Notes: generated by a model not told the origin, from the letters alone. A stretch of DNA of 36,395 nucleotides from Paludibacteraceae bacterium (GCA_016282955.1 JAEELX010000085.1:1-36395), one strand, 5' to 3'. Numbered from the stretch's first letter, positions 17,360 to 27,835 are shown. Translations and numbers: made by a program.

Positions 17360-17379
17360 ACATGCCTGCAACGGGATGG

Positions 17380-18651
17380 CTACAAATTCACCTTCTCTTT
17401 AGTGGCGAAGATTTGAAAGCCGATTTCGCACTGCACACACCGATTGGCAAGGCAATAATTGTTGTGCAAATGGATAAGCACTTGGCTATCTGTGGCATTC
17501 TGCACCTTTTGACCCAACAACTTCCATTTTCGCACAATATGGTTATTTTCGGCAGGAATATCATCCAGCAAACGCACTGCACTGTTGGCTTTTTCGCGGT
17601 CGCCGTGTTCGTGTGCGTAGGCGTATTGGTAGGGAATAACCGAGTTGATGAGCAAGATATACACCGAATCTTTGCCCAACGGAGGTGGCAAAGGCAACTT
17701 TTCATCTGCATCGGGTTTGAAGGTGAACAGGTCTAACAGCGTGTCTATATTCGTGGCCTGCATGGCTTGCGAGAACAAAAATTCGGAGCGATAGAGCAGA
17801 AACGCAAACTGCCGAATACGCACTTCGGGAAAGGTTTGCGGACGCATACGCAACTTCTTCCACAAATGGGCTTCAAGGGGTTGCAACGAAAATTTTTTCT
17901 GCAAAAAAAGGTACTCTTGGTAGAGCATTTCCTCTTCCTCGTTGCGTTCTTTGAGCAACAGACCCGACTGCCCGAGCAACAAAGTCGTTAGTTGAAACAG
18001 GTTATTTCGGTGCTTATTCAAGCAACTTAACGGGGTTTGTTTTGCCAATAATTCGAACGGTTGCCCGTTGGTGTGGAAGCCAAAATTGTGTGCCAAAGTA
18101 ACATAAAAAGCGTTTTCCCAGTGGTTTTGCGTCATGTCCAACAGTTGAAAAATCGCTTCTTCTTTGCGTTTCATGCGGTCGTTGAGCAACACATTTTTCC
18201 AATTATCCGTCAACAGAGCGGGATTATGTTGCAACTGAATATAACATTGGGCGTTCTTATCACTGAAAAAACGGTTTAAATAGTCCACATTTTTCGGATA
18301 ATTCAATTCACATTGCACTATTTTTTCGCCCAACGTGTTGTAAACATCTTTATCTGCTTGATTTACAACGTGTAAAATAACATTATTGTAGCCTTTATCC
18401 AAATGATGGCGATGCTTGAACCAATCCGACGACTGGATATGAATTTCCACATTCCCGACCCAATCAATGATGTTGGTGTCCTGTCCCTCGTGCGGATAAA
18501 TCCGAATATGTGCGTTGAAAAAGTCGGGTCCCGCATCCTTGTTGTATTCTCCCACGCTTATCACTTCCACCTTCCGACCGTCCGTGGTCTGTTGCGGAAA
18601 AGCAGCAAAAATGCGTTGTTGCCAAATATAATGTAAAACGACCTCTAACAT
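17380..18651 (-). CDS. DUF2851 family protein
   Basis: MLEVVLHYIWQQRIF...GPDFFNAHIRI...WVGNVEIHIQSSDWFKHRHHLDKGYNNVILHVV. Confidence 0.88.
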   Translation of the reverse strand: MLEVVLHYIWQQRIFAAFPQQTTDGRKVEVISVGEYNKDAGPDFFNAHIRIYPHEGQDTNIIDWVGNVEIHIQSSDWFKHRHHLDKGYNNVILHVVNQADKDVYNTLGEKIVQCELNYPKNVDYLNRFFSDKNAQCYIQLQHNPALLTDNWKNVLLNDRMKRKEEAIFQLLDMTQNHWENAFYVTLAHNFGFHTNGQPFELLAKQTPLSCLNKHRNNLFQLTTLLLGQSGLLLKERNEEEEMLYQEYLFLQKKFSLQPLEAHLWKKLRMRPQTFPEVRIRQFAFLLYRSEFLFSQAMQATNIDTLLDLFTFKPDADEKLPLPPPLGKDSVYILLINSVIPYQYAYAHEHGDREKANSAVRLLDDIPAENNHIVRKWKLLGQKVQNATDSQVLIHLHNNYCLANRCVQCEIGFQIFATKEKVNL

Positions 18652-19394
18652 GGTAAAAATATATCGGATGGATACTGAATATCGGTCAAAAATAGCCCTT
18701 TTGCATGAGCCGATTCACCTGCGAGCGAACGATTTTTTTGCTCTAAAATGGCGGTAAAATCGTCTTGTGATAGTTTGTTTTTACCCACGAGCAACAGCGT
18801 TCCCACAATTGCCCGCACCATGTTTCGCAAAAAACGGTCGGCAGAGATAGTAAACACGATTTGATTGTCCTTTTGTTCCCAAAAAGCCTCGCTGATGGTG
18901 CAAATGGTCGTTTTGGCATCCGAATGTTTTTTTGCAAAGCAAGCAAAATCGTGTTTGCCGAGCAATAAGTCGCAGCAAGCGTTCATTTTTTCCGTATCAA
19001 TGGGATAATCGATGCAAGTCGTCAGCGGAAACAAAAACGGGTCTTTGTGGCGAATGATATGGTATTGATACGTGCGTTTGACGGCATCAAAACGTGCGTG
19101 AGCCGTAGGAATAACCTGCACTATCTTGTTGATTGTTATATCTTTAGGTAAAAAATGATTGATGTGGTACATAAAATCCGACACGTCCCAATCGTCCACA
19201 TAATCCAAATGTGCGACCATCATTTTAGCATGCACGCCTGCATCGGTTCGGCTGGAAAAAACGAGTTCAATCGGCGTACGCAACAACCGCGAAAAAGCCT
19301 CTTGCATAACCTCCTGAACAGATACATTATTGGGTTGTATTTGCGAGCCGTGATAAGCCGTTCCGTTAAAGGCAAAATAAACAAAATAACGCAT
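18645..19394 (-). CDS. truA: tRNA pseudouridine(38-40) synthase
   Basis: FNGTAYHGSQIQPN, SSRTDAGVHA, FLRNMVRAIVGTLLLVG. Confidence 0.93.
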   Translation of the reverse strand: MRYFVYFAFNGTAYHGSQIQPNNVSVQEVMQEAFSRLLRTPIELVFSSRTDAGVHAKMMVAHLDYVDDWDVSDFMYHINHFLPKDITINKIVQVIPTAHARFDAVKRTYQYHIIRHKDPFLFPLTTCIDYPIDTEKMNACCDLLLGKHDFACFAKKHSDAKTTICTISEAFWEQKDNQIVFTISADRFLRNMVRAIVGTLLLVGKNKLSQDDFTAILEQKNRSLAGESAHAKGLFLTDIQYPSDIFLPC

Positions 19395-19726
19395 TACAGG
19401 CTATTTTTTATTCCAATCAATTCGTCTCTTATTTTTTCAATCTGTTCTGCCACCAATAATCGCACATCAACATTCATTTTTCCACGCTCCAATTCATTGC
19501 GAATCGCTTCTATGCGTGTGATTTTCAGCTCGTCCCGAATGTACTTGATGCGTTTAAAAACCTCAATGTCCTCAGTGGTATAAAACCGATTGAGATGGTC
19601 ATCGCGGCGTGGCTGAATCTGCTTGAATTGTTGCTCCCAATAACGCAACGTAGAAGAGGGCAACGAAAGCATTTTGCTCACGTTTTGGATGGAATAGTAT
19701 TTCGGGGCATCATTTTCGTTCATCAT
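19394..19726 (-). CDS. MerR family transcriptional regulator
   Basis: YYSIQNVSKMLSLPSSTLRYWEQQFKQIQPRR. Confidence 0.85.
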   Translation of the reverse strand: MMNENDAPKYYSIQNVSKMLSLPSSTLRYWEQQFKQIQPRRDDHLNRFYTTEDIEVFKRIKYIRDELKITRIEAIRNELERGKMNVDVRLLVAEQIEKIRDELIGIKNSL

Positions 19727-21069
19727 CGCATTATTTTAAGGGTTTTGCCGGCACTGATGTTACTGCCTTTTAAGCCGTTCCATTTCTGCAATTGGCTTAC
19801 CGAACAATGGAAACGCTGGGCAATGCCACTCAACGTATCACCTCGCCGAATCTTGTAATAAGTAACGCCATTGACGGAATAGGTTCCACCTCGGTTGACA
19901 GCCGTGCGTTGTGCCAAATCAATTTCCACTTTGCGGTTGTTGATTAACTCGTTTTGACGATACGCCAAAATCGAATCTTGCAAATCAATGTACGTAAGCA
20001 CCCGATTGGCTGGCAAACAAAGAGCATAATCTTTATAGCCCGGGATAATATCTTTCGTGTATTGTGGGTTCAGACGGCGTAATTCTGCAACGCTAACACC
20101 CAACAAGGACGAAATTTGCTCAAAATGTTGCCTTTTATCCGTAACAATCGTGTCGGTTGCAAAGGTCATATTCACATAAATGGGCGAAATTCGATGGTCT
20201 TTGTAATATGTCAAAGCATAGTTGGCTGCCACGAAAATCGGCACGTACGAGCGGGTCTCGCGTGGTAAGAAGGAATAAATTCCCCAAAAATCTTTTTTGC
20301 CCGAACGACGCATCGCCTTCAACACGTTGCCAGGTCCGCAATTATACGCTGCCAAAGCGAGTGTCCAGTCGTCAAACAGATGATACAATCGCACCAAGTA
20401 ACGGCAAGCGGCTTCGGTGGATTTGATGGGGTCGCGGCGTTCGTCAATGAGTGAATTGATTTCCAAATTAAATAATCGACCTGTTGAGGGCATAAATTGC
20501 CACAAACCAGCCGCTCCCATCCGCGAATGTGCCATCGGATTCAGTGCCGACTCAATCACCGCAAGATATTTCAACTCGTCAGGTAATCCATATTTAGAAA
20601 GCATATCCTCAAAAATCGGAAAATAATACTGCGAAAGAGCATCTAACTTGACGGTCAGTTTGGGATAACTCGCCAAATAACGCAAAATAAATGCTCGCAC
20701 CACGTGATTATACGTCATATCAATTTGGCGTGGTAAAGCCTGCAAACGATGCTTGAACAGACTATCGGGACAGTTACGTATCGCCGAAATAATGCTTGTA
20801 TCAGCCACAACCACCGTATCGCTCTCATTTAGTTGTAAATCAATGTTTTGTATCAACCACTGAAAATAAATATCTTCTTCGGGCACAATCGCAAAAAATG
20901 GCGTTGGGTTTGCCAAAACACTATCGATCGCATAATTATTCAAGACCTCAATCGTGTCCAATAGTTTATCGCCCGTGACAGGTTGAATATAAGCCGTGTC
21001 GTTAGCCAAAATCCGATTCGGCATAACAACGGAAAGCAATAAAAATATATAAGGAATAAATTTTTGCAT
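19723..21069 (-). CDS. MltD-like lytic transglycosylase with LysM
   Basis: SLT motifs ESALNPMAHSRMGAAGLWQFMPSTG, ALAAYNCGPGNV; C-terminal LysM YKIRRGDTLSGIAQRF. Confidence 0.92.
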   Translation of the reverse strand: MQKFIPYIFLLLSVVMPNRILANDTAYIQPVTGDKLLDTIEVLNNYAIDSVLANPTPFFAIVPEEDIYFQWLIQNIDLQLNESDTVVVADTSIISAIRNCPDSLFKHRLQALPRQIDMTYNHVVRAFILRYLASYPKLTVKLDALSQYYFPIFEDMLSKYGLPDELKYLAVIESALNPMAHSRMGAAGLWQFMPSTGRLFNLEINSLIDERRDPIKSTEAACRYLVRLYHLFDDWTLALAAYNCGPGNVLKAMRRSGKKDFWGIYSFLPRETRSYVPIFVAANYALTYYKDHRISPIYVNMTFATDTIVTDKRQHFEQISSLLGVSVAELRRLNPQYTKDIIPGYKDYALCLPANRVLTYIDLQDSILAYRQNELINNRKVEIDLAQRTAVNRGGTYSVNGVTYYKIRRGDTLSGIAQRFHCSVSQLQKWNGLKGSNISAGKTLKIMR

Positions 21070-21075
21070 AATTTT

Positions 21076-21822
21076 TTAAAATTTAATAGCTAAGGTTATT
21101 TCATTTATCTTCTTTTGAGAAGGAATATCGTAGCGTTGTTGCGGATACAGTTGCATGGATAAGTCGTACGAAATATCAAAATCAAACAACTGTGCGTCCA
21201 CATACGCATCAATGATAGAGAGGATATACACGACCACGGTGCCCAAAACGGATAAATCTCGGAATCTGCGAGTCCTATTTTGCCACGATTGCAACCTATT
21301 TTGATAGGTAACCGCACCACCCATACGAGCAATATCGTAACCTTTCGGCAAAAGAGCCACATAAGACTTGCTTTCGTCATCGCTTACGGTACCGTTTTGG
21401 ATGTCAATATAAATATCACGATAGGCTTGTCGATACTCTTTATACATACTACCGTTCATATTGATGGCATAAATACAGCCCATAAATCCTCCATACACGA
21501 TGGGCAATTTCCAATAACTTTTGTTATAAATCTGACCATATCCGGGTATTATCGCTCCCATCCAGACGGCACGCATCGGGTCTGGTTTCCACTTTAAGCG
21601 TGCAATTTCTCTCGGCGTTAAATCCTTGTAAAGAGAAGTGTCTGGTTCAATATCCAAAGAATCGCTGTTGCGGATGTCTTCAATGACGACAACTTTTGCA
21701 CCTTCCAACATACCATCATAAAGCCTCATCGTATCCAACGGACTACGTGTTGTATCAGTTGGGATGGCATGCAAAAAGGCAACACAAAAACAACTCACCA
21801 AAAAGACAATGCAACGAAGCAT
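21076..21822 (-). CDS. DUF5683 domain protein
   Basis: AVWMGAIIPGYGQIYNKSYWKLPIVYGG; located after parB. Confidence 0.85.
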   Translation of the reverse strand: MLRCIVFLVSCFCVAFLHAIPTDTTRSPLDTMRLYDGMLEGAKVVVIEDIRNSDSLDIEPDTSLYKDLTPREIARLKWKPDPMRAVWMGAIIPGYGQIYNKSYWKLPIVYGGFMGCIYAINMNGSMYKEYRQAYRDIYIDIQNGTVSDDESKSYVALLPKGYDIARMGGAVTYQNRLQSWQNRTRRFRDLSVLGTVVVYILSIIDAYVDAQLFDFDISYDLSMQLYPQQRYDIPSQKKINEITLAIKF

Positions 21823-21823
21823 A

Positions 21824-22678
21824 TCAATGAATCCTGCTCATCAAAGAAGCCAACTCTACTTCATCTTTGAAGGTAATCACAATTTTATCGTTCTTTATCT
21901 GCACCTTCGTTCCGAGCAATTCCGTCAAGTGTTCTTGCTGTTGAACATAAGCTCCAGGCGTTTTAGACGATACTTTTTTGGTGGGTTTACCTTCGCTATC
22001 TTCTGCGGGTTCATTTTGCGACAAATTCTCTATATCTCGCACCGATAGTCCGTCTGCAAGCACTCGCCGATAGACCTCCAATTGCTTTTCAATGGAAGTA
22101 AAAGCAAGCAAAGCACGGGCATGTCCCATCGATATTTTATGGTCGCGAATGCCCATTTGAATCTCGGCAGGCAATTGGAGCAAACGAATATAATTCGAAA
22201 TAGTGGCACGTTTTTTACCCACTTTTTCGGACATCCTTTCTTGCGTCAGGTTATATTCGTCCATCAATTTTTGGTACGAAAGGGCGATTTCGATAGCATC
22301 TAAATCTTCACGTTGGATGTTTTCAATCAACGCCCACTCCATCATCTGCTCATCTTTTGCCTCACGGATATAGGCAGGGATGGTTTGTAATCCCGCTAAC
22401 TTACTTGCCCGAAAACGCCGTTCACCTGCAATGATTGTGTACGTATCGTTTTCGCCTTTACGCAACGTAATAGGGGATATGACACCATTCTCACGAATCG
22501 AATCCGCTAATTCTTGCAAAGCCGTTTCATCAAAATTTTGACGAGGCTGATTGGGATTAGGAACGATTTTTTCTAATGCAATTTCATCAATACTACTGCC
22601 ACCAAAAGTCGCTTTTTGCGTATCAATCAAAGCATCTAAACCGCGTCCTAAACCACCTGGTTTCTTTACTGGTGCCAT
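21824..22678 (-). CDS. parB: Chromosome partitioning protein ParB
   Basis: GLGRGLDALI, PNPNQPRQNFD, IIAGERRFRASKLAG, LIENIQREDLDAIE. Confidence 0.96.
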   Translation of the reverse strand: MAPVKKPGGLGRGLDALIDTQKATFGGSSIDEIALEKIVPNPNQPRQNFDETALQELADSIRENGVISPITLRKGENDTYTIIAGERRFRASKLAGLQTIPAYIREAKDEQMMEWALIENIQREDLDAIEIALSYQKLMDEYNLTQERMSEKVGKKRATISNYIRLLQLPAEIQMGIRDHKISMGHARALLAFTSIEKQLEVYRRVLADGLSVRDIENLSQNEPAEDSEGKPTKKVSSKTPGAYVQQQEHLTELLGTKVQIKNDKIVITFKDEVELASLMSRIH

Positions 22679-22679
22679 A

Positions 22680-23447
22680 TTACTTTCCTCGTGTTATTAG
22701 TTCGCGTGCCAATGCAATGTACGATTGAGCACCCTTCGATTCTTTGTCGTAATCAATAACACTCATTCCGTAACTTGGAGCCTCGCTAATACGAACATTA
22801 CGGCTAATAACCGAGCCGAACACTAAGTTCCCAAAATGTTTGGTTACCTCATCGTACACCTGATTCGATAATTTCAGACGGTTGTCGTACATCGTGAGCA
22901 AAAATCCTTCTATTTGGATGGTCGGATTCAAATCACTCTTGATGATACGAATTGTGTTCAACAACTTGGATATTCCTTCCAACGCAAAATACTCGCACTG
23001 AACAGGAATAATAACCGTGTTACAAGCCGTCAAAGCGTTGACCGTTATGGTGCCCAACGAAGGCGAGCAGTCAATGAGAATGTAATCATACTCGTTTTCC
23101 ACTTGCTTCAACACACGCCGCATCAGTTGCTCTCGGTCATTGATACTGAGAATCTCAATTTCAGCACCTACCAAGTTGATGTGCGAAGGAAGAATGAACA
23201 AATTCGGATTCTTCGTTGACAAAATAACCTTGTGAGGGTCCATGTTGTTGATTAAACACTCGTAAATGGAATTCTTGATGTCTTTGATGTCAATACCCAA
23301 TCCCGACGAAGCATTTGCTTGTGGATCAGCATCAACTAAAAGAACACGTTTTCCCTCATCTGCCAGCGCAACAGCAAGATTGATTGAGGTAGTCGTTTTT
23401 CCAACACCACCTTTTTGATTCGCTATCGCAATAATTTTACCACTCAT
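22680..23447 (-). CDS. parA: Chromosome partitioning ATPase ParA
   Basis: IAIANQKGGVGKTTTSINLA, LLVDADPQANAS, DYILIDCSPSLG. Confidence 0.96.
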   Translation of the reverse strand: MSGKIIAIANQKGGVGKTTTSINLAVALADEGKRVLLVDADPQANASSGLGIDIKDIKNSIYECLINNMDPHKVILSTKNPNLFILPSHINLVGAEIEILSINDREQLMRRVLKQVENEYDYILIDCSPSLGTITVNALTACNTVIIPVQCEYFALEGISKLLNTIRIIKSDLNPTIQIEGFLLTMYDNRLKLSNQVYDEVTKHFGNLVFGSVISRNVRISEAPSYGMSVIDYDKESKGAQSYIALARELITRGK

Positions 23448-23471
23448 AAATTTTTATATAGTTAAAGGTTT

Positions 23472-24728
23472 TTATTCCGTTATTATATCTGTATTAACAT
23501 TTTTATAGCCAAAACTTGCATACGTGAAGATGTAAATCAAACCCAAAATAGGAATGATATAGGAGTTAAAATACCCCAACTTATCTGCCACTAAGCCTTG
23601 TATAGCGGGCAATATGCCACCACCACAAACCATAATCATAAAAATACCGCTTGCCAAAGGCGTATATTTTCCTAATCCTTCGGTTGCGAGGTTGAAAATA
23701 GCACCCCACATCACACTCGTCATCAAACCGCACAAGAACACAACAATCATACTGATTGGCAACTCAACGCCTTTGAACGCAATCACCCAACTTTGTGGGA
23801 AAAAGACCACACAACACAGCATCAAAATCGCCAGACAAGAAGTCGTCTGAAGCATCGCTTTACTACTCACCACACCACCAATCGCTCCACCAATCAAACG
23901 ACCGACCATCATCATCAACCAATATAATCCTACTATCGTTCCTGCCACAACGGCACCAATAGTTGGCTCACCACTCATATACAAATTGGCGATATTCGGG
24001 ATACCCACTTCCACACCAACGTAGAAGAAAATTGCCACGCAACCCAGCACAAAGTGCCTAAACGAGAATGGACTATGCGTGTCTTTGTTTTGTTGAGCAA
24101 GTGCCCGTTGTTCAGCCGTCTCGATATGTGGTTCGGGGATATAAGCAAAGAAGATGATAACAAACGCCAACATAAAAATAATCATGGCGATTAACATGGC
24201 TGGTGCCGCATCTGCCACTTGTGCCTTGGAAACCTCGCCACCAATCAAGTAGCCCAACAAAATAGGAGCAATCGTACCACCAATGGAGTTACAACTACCA
24301 CCGAATTGCACCAACTGATTGCCTTTTTTGCCACCACCACCGAGCGTATTCAACATCGGATTAACCACACTGTTGAGAATACAAACCGCAAAACCCGATA
24401 TAAAAGCACCGAGTAAATAAATACCAAAACTGCCAGCATAGCCACTCAACCACTGCACACCTACACCTACCAAACCGATAGTAACCGCTAACAATGCTGT
24501 AAATTTGTAACCTTTACGTTTGAGAATAATACCTGCAGGATAACCCATACACGCGTATGCAATGAAGTTCGCCAACGTGCCTAATTGGGCTAAAAAGTTG
24601 CTCGTCTTAAACTGTTCCTTCACAATAACACCCATTGAACCTGCAAAGTTCGTAACGAATGCTATCATAAAAAACAGCAAAAACATCACTGCAATAGGTA
24701 ATATACTCGATTTTTGTTCCTTCGTCAT
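23472..24728 (-). CDS. MFS transporter, FHS-like (sugar permease type)
   Basis: 12-TM pattern; FVTNFAGSMGVIVKEQFKTSNFLAQLGTLANFIAYACMGYPAGIILKRKGYK. Confidence 0.8.
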   Translation of the reverse strand: MTKEQKSSILPIAVMFLLFFMIAFVTNFAGSMGVIVKEQFKTSNFLAQLGTLANFIAYACMGYPAGIILKRKGYKFTALLAVTIGLVGVGVQWLSGYAGSFGIYLLGAFISGFAVCILNSVVNPMLNTLGGGGKKGNQLVQFGGSCNSIGGTIAPILLGYLIGGEVSKAQVADAAPAMLIAMIIFMLAFVIIFFAYIPEPHIETAEQRALAQQNKDTHSPFSFRHFVLGCVAIFFYVGVEVGIPNIANLYMSGEPTIGAVVAGTIVGLYWLMMMVGRLIGGAIGGVVSSKAMLQTTSCLAILMLCCVVFFPQSWVIAFKGVELPISMIVVFLCGLMTSVMWGAIFNLATEGLGKYTPLASGIFMIMVCGGGILPAIQGLVADKLGYFNSYIIPILGLIYIFTYASFGYKNVNTDIITE

Positions 24729-24738
24729 ATCTTTAAAT

Positions 24739-26799
24739 TTAATTAAGATTTCTATCTAAAAAGTCCATAAAAGTCCGATGTACATGCTCATAATTAGAGC
24801 GTTTTTTCAAAAAATGATCGTCATCTGGATACATTTGCATCTCAAATATGATACCAGCCCGCACCAATTCATCCACAAACAACCAACTATTTTGCACGTG
24901 TACATTATCGTCTGCCAAGCCATGCACCAGCAACAATTTTCCTTTCAAATTCGAGGCTTTGGTGAGCAAGTCGCTTGTCTTGTAGCCTCTGTCGTTCACT
25001 TGCAACCTCCGCATAAAACGCTCCGTATAGCCCGAATCATACAACCGCATATCCGTAATCGGTGCAATAGCGATGCCACATTTGAACGGATGATTTTTCT
25101 CGCACAACGTCCGCAAAACCATATAACCACCGTAACTCCAACCCCAAATCGCCATTCGGTCTGCATCTATAAAGCCGTATTTTGCCGTGATGCTACTTAC
25201 AGCCGACAATAAATTTTGTGTTTCTACGGAACCCAATTTCATATAATGCTTCTCACGCCAAACGTTTGATTGAGTAGCAATTTCGGCAACATCAACCCCA
25301 ACCACCACATATCCAGCCTCTACCAAAGCATATTCCCAACCTTTTTTCCACGTATTTTTCACCAACTGGCTGCCAGGACCGCTATATTGCATAAAAACTA
25401 CGGGATATTTGGCTTCTTGTTTCGTTGGTTTCAATATCCACGCATGTACCGAATCTATGGTAAAGAACTCTTTGCGAGGGAGAGCCAATTTTTGCCACTC
25501 TTTTTTGACCGAATCATTGGCAAGTGCCACGTGATTTTTTTTGCTTTTTACGTCGTATAACGTGTATTTAGTGGGCGTTGTGTCGGTTTGATAGCAGTCA
25601 ATATAGCGTTGCAAATCATTCGAAAAAACGAACGAATGCCAACCATGCTTATTTGCCAGCGGAGTATGATTTTTCTTCTTTGTATTCAAGGCAAAACCTT
25701 GCCGATTCAAGTTTCCATCCGTTGTCAAATAATACAAAATCTTCTCTTTTTCGTCGTAACCATAAACGCTCAACACATTCATGTTGTTTTTCGTCAAACG
25801 CTTCATTTCTTGCCCATTGATGTTGTACAAATACGCATGTCGCCAGCCATTTTTCGAATTTACAACGATTGCCGTTCCATCGCTGAGCCACTGCCAATCA
25901 TCAAATTGAGCATAATCAATCCAACCATTTTTATTTTCTTCGGTGTACCACGTTTTGCAAACCGACGAATACGGATTTGCCATCTGTACCGTGAATTTAT
26001 TTTGGTCTCGATTAAGGCTTGCAATAGCCAAAACCTGCTCATTTTCGTCTTTTTTATCCTTTTTGACGCTCGGAACACTTCGCCAAGCAATGCGTGGAAT
26101 ATAACCTCCCTGATTCTCAGCCGTTTGCATCGTCAGAATCGTTTTATAGTAGATGTCGTAAACACAAACGGACACTTTCGGATTATTGCCCCCCACTTTG
26201 GGATAAATCACCGAATCAATCTTGGGATAAACATACGGAGACCAAGTCGTGGAGTCCTTTTGTTGCAAGTATGAAGTCCAATAGTACGCTGGCACCTGCG
26301 TGTCGTCAAAACGCACAAAAGCGAGCAGTTTGCTATCGGGCGAAAACGCAAAAACAGACGTTGCCGAAAACTCTTCCTCGTACAGCCAATCGGTTATGCC
26401 GTTGTAAATAGCCAACGAACTGTCGGTTTGCGTGATGGCAATTTCGGTTTTGAAATCAATTTTATAGATGTACAAATCTTTGCCTTTGCCATACACGATA
26501 TACTTGCCGTTGGGTGAGATTTTCGGGTCACGAATCGGCATATCGCTGAACTTAGTACGCGTTTTGCGAATCGTATCCACCAAATAATAATCTGCCACAA
26601 ACGAACGGCGATATACTTGTTGCTTATTTTCATATTCCAAGCGATAACGCCCTTGTTCAGTAGGATTTAAGAGCGAATCGATTTGCACGTCCGACAACAC
26701 TTGGGCATCGTATTTATGTGAAAGTATATCGCTCAGCAAATCTGCTTTTGCCATTAACGAATTGAAAATCAACAATATATATATCAAACTTTTACGCAT
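24739..26799 (-). CDS. S9 family dipeptidyl-peptidase IV-like peptidase
   Basis: DPPIV_N-like propeller; WGWSYGGYM nucleophile, HGLADDNVH, signal peptide. Confidence 0.9.
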   Translation of the reverse strand: MRKSLIYILLIFNSLMAKADLLSDILSHKYDAQVLSDVQIDSLLNPTEQGRYRLEYENKQQVYRRSFVADYYLVDTIRKTRTKFSDMPIRDPKISPNGKYIVYGKGKDLYIYKIDFKTEIAITQTDSSLAIYNGITDWLYEEEFSATSVFAFSPDSKLLAFVRFDDTQVPAYYWTSYLQQKDSTTWSPYVYPKIDSVIYPKVGGNNPKVSVCVYDIYYKTILTMQTAENQGGYIPRIAWRSVPSVKKDKKDENEQVLAIASLNRDQNKFTVQMANPYSSVCKTWYTEENKNGWIDYAQFDDWQWLSDGTAIVVNSKNGWRHAYLYNINGQEMKRLTKNNMNVLSVYGYDEKEKILYYLTTDGNLNRQGFALNTKKKNHTPLANKHGWHSFVFSNDLQRYIDCYQTDTTPTKYTLYDVKSKKNHVALANDSVKKEWQKLALPRKEFFTIDSVHAWILKPTKQEAKYPVVFMQYSGPGSQLVKNTWKKGWEYALVEAGYVVVGVDVAEIATQSNVWREKHYMKLGSVETQNLLSAVSSITAKYGFIDADRMAIWGWSYGGYMVLRTLCEKNHPFKCGIAIAPITDMRLYDSGYTERFMRRLQVNDRGYKTSDLLTKASNLKGKLLLVHGLADDNVHVQNSWLFVDELVRAGIIFEMQMYPDDDHFLKKRSNYEHVHRTFMDFLDRNLN

Positions 26800-26800
26800 C

Positions 26801-27835
26801 TCAACACGAAATAAACTGATTCAAAAAACGCACATCATTTTCCGAAAACAGCCGTAAATCCTTCACTTTATAGGTTAAATTCGTTATTCTTTCTACGCCC
26901 AAACCGAACGCATACCCGCTGTACTGTTGCGAATCTATCCCGCATAACTCCAACACATTCGGGTCAACCATCCCACAGCCCAAAATCTCTACCCAGCCCG
27001 TATTCTTGCAGAATGAACAACCTTTTCCACCGCACAAATGGCACGTTATATCCATCTCTGCAGAGGGTTCGGTGAACGGGAAGTAACTTGGACGCAACCG
27101 AATTTCGGTCTTTTCGCCAAACAATTCCTTCGCAAAATACAGTAAAACCTGACGCAAATCCGCAAAACTAACATTTTTATCCACATACAAACCTTCTATT
27201 TGGTGGAAAAAGCAGTGTGCCCGAGCCGAGATAGCCTCGTTTCGATACACGCGTCCAGGGCATAAAACCCGAATCGGTGGCTTCTGCGTGAGCATAACTC
27301 GTGTCTGCACGCTGGAAGTATGTGTGCGAAGCAAAATATCGTGTTCGGATTGCTTATCGGGTTGTTTTTCAATGTAAAACGTATCTTGCATGTCACGTGC
27401 AGGATGTTCAGGAGCGAAGTTGAGCAACGAAAAAACGTGCTTGTCGTCCTCTATTTCTGGACCGTCTGCGACCGTAAAACCGATACGCGAAAAGATGTCA
27501 ATAATTCGTTCTTCCACCAACGAAAGCGGGTGCCGAGTACCCAATTTGATAGGGTCGGGCGTACGAGTCAAATCGGCTTTGTTATAGTCAATTTTCAGGG
27601 CATTTAACTTGTTTTGCAGTTCATTAAAGCGTTCCGAAGCCGTATTTTTCAGTTTGTTCAGTTGTTCGCCAATCTCCTTTTTTTGGTCGGGTGCAACCTC
27701 TCTAAATCGTGAAAATAAATCCGAAATAACCCCTTTTTTAGAGAGGTATTTAAGGCGAATGGCTTCTAATTCTTCGGAATTAGTAGCGTTTATTTTTTCT
27801 ATCTGTTGTAAAATCTCTTGTATTTGTTCCTTCAT
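26801..27835 (-). CDS. pheS: Phenylalanine-tRNA ligase alpha subunit (ORF start trimmed to internal Met)
   Basis: HPLSLVEERIIDIFSRIGF, RTHTSSVQTRVM, FHQIEGL, GCGMVDPNVL, GLGVERI; promoter at 27862-27893 places the start at 27835. Confidence 0.93.
   Translation of the reverse strand: MKEQIQEILQQIEKINATNSEELEAIRLKYLSKKGVISDLFSRFREVAPDQKKEIGEQLNKLKNTASERFNELQNKLNALKIDYNKADLTRTPDPIKLGTRHPLSLVEERIIDIFSRIGFTVADGPEIEDDKHVFSLLNFAPEHPARDMQDTFYIEKQPDKQSEHDILLRTHTSSVQTRVMLTQKPPIRVLCPGRVYRNEAISARAHCFFHQIEGLYVDKNVSFADLRQVLLYFAKELFGEKTEIRLRPSYFPFTEPSAEMDITCHLCGGKGCSFCKNTGWVEILGCGMVDPNVLELCGIDSQQYSGYAFGLGVERITNLTYKVKDLRLFSENDVRFLNQFISC

Larger units (their letters stand above)
16856..17379. mobile_element. 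~0.5 kb island between direct repeats; possible integrated-element remnant
   Basis: Flanked by a 45-bp direct repeat at the 3' end of a gene; contains REP-like hairpins and repeated promoter segments. Confidence 0.35.

Noticed and set aside
17144-17371. 75-aa - strand ORF (MQACEGSETFATTIFAGETLASPT...) and a 58-aa + strand ORF over the same DNA
   Set aside because: Both read through the two hairpins; low-complexity repeat-derived translation, better explained as REP-like DNA.
25588-26274. 228-aa + strand ORF
   Set aside because: Antisense to the S9 peptidase gene; no recognisable domain.
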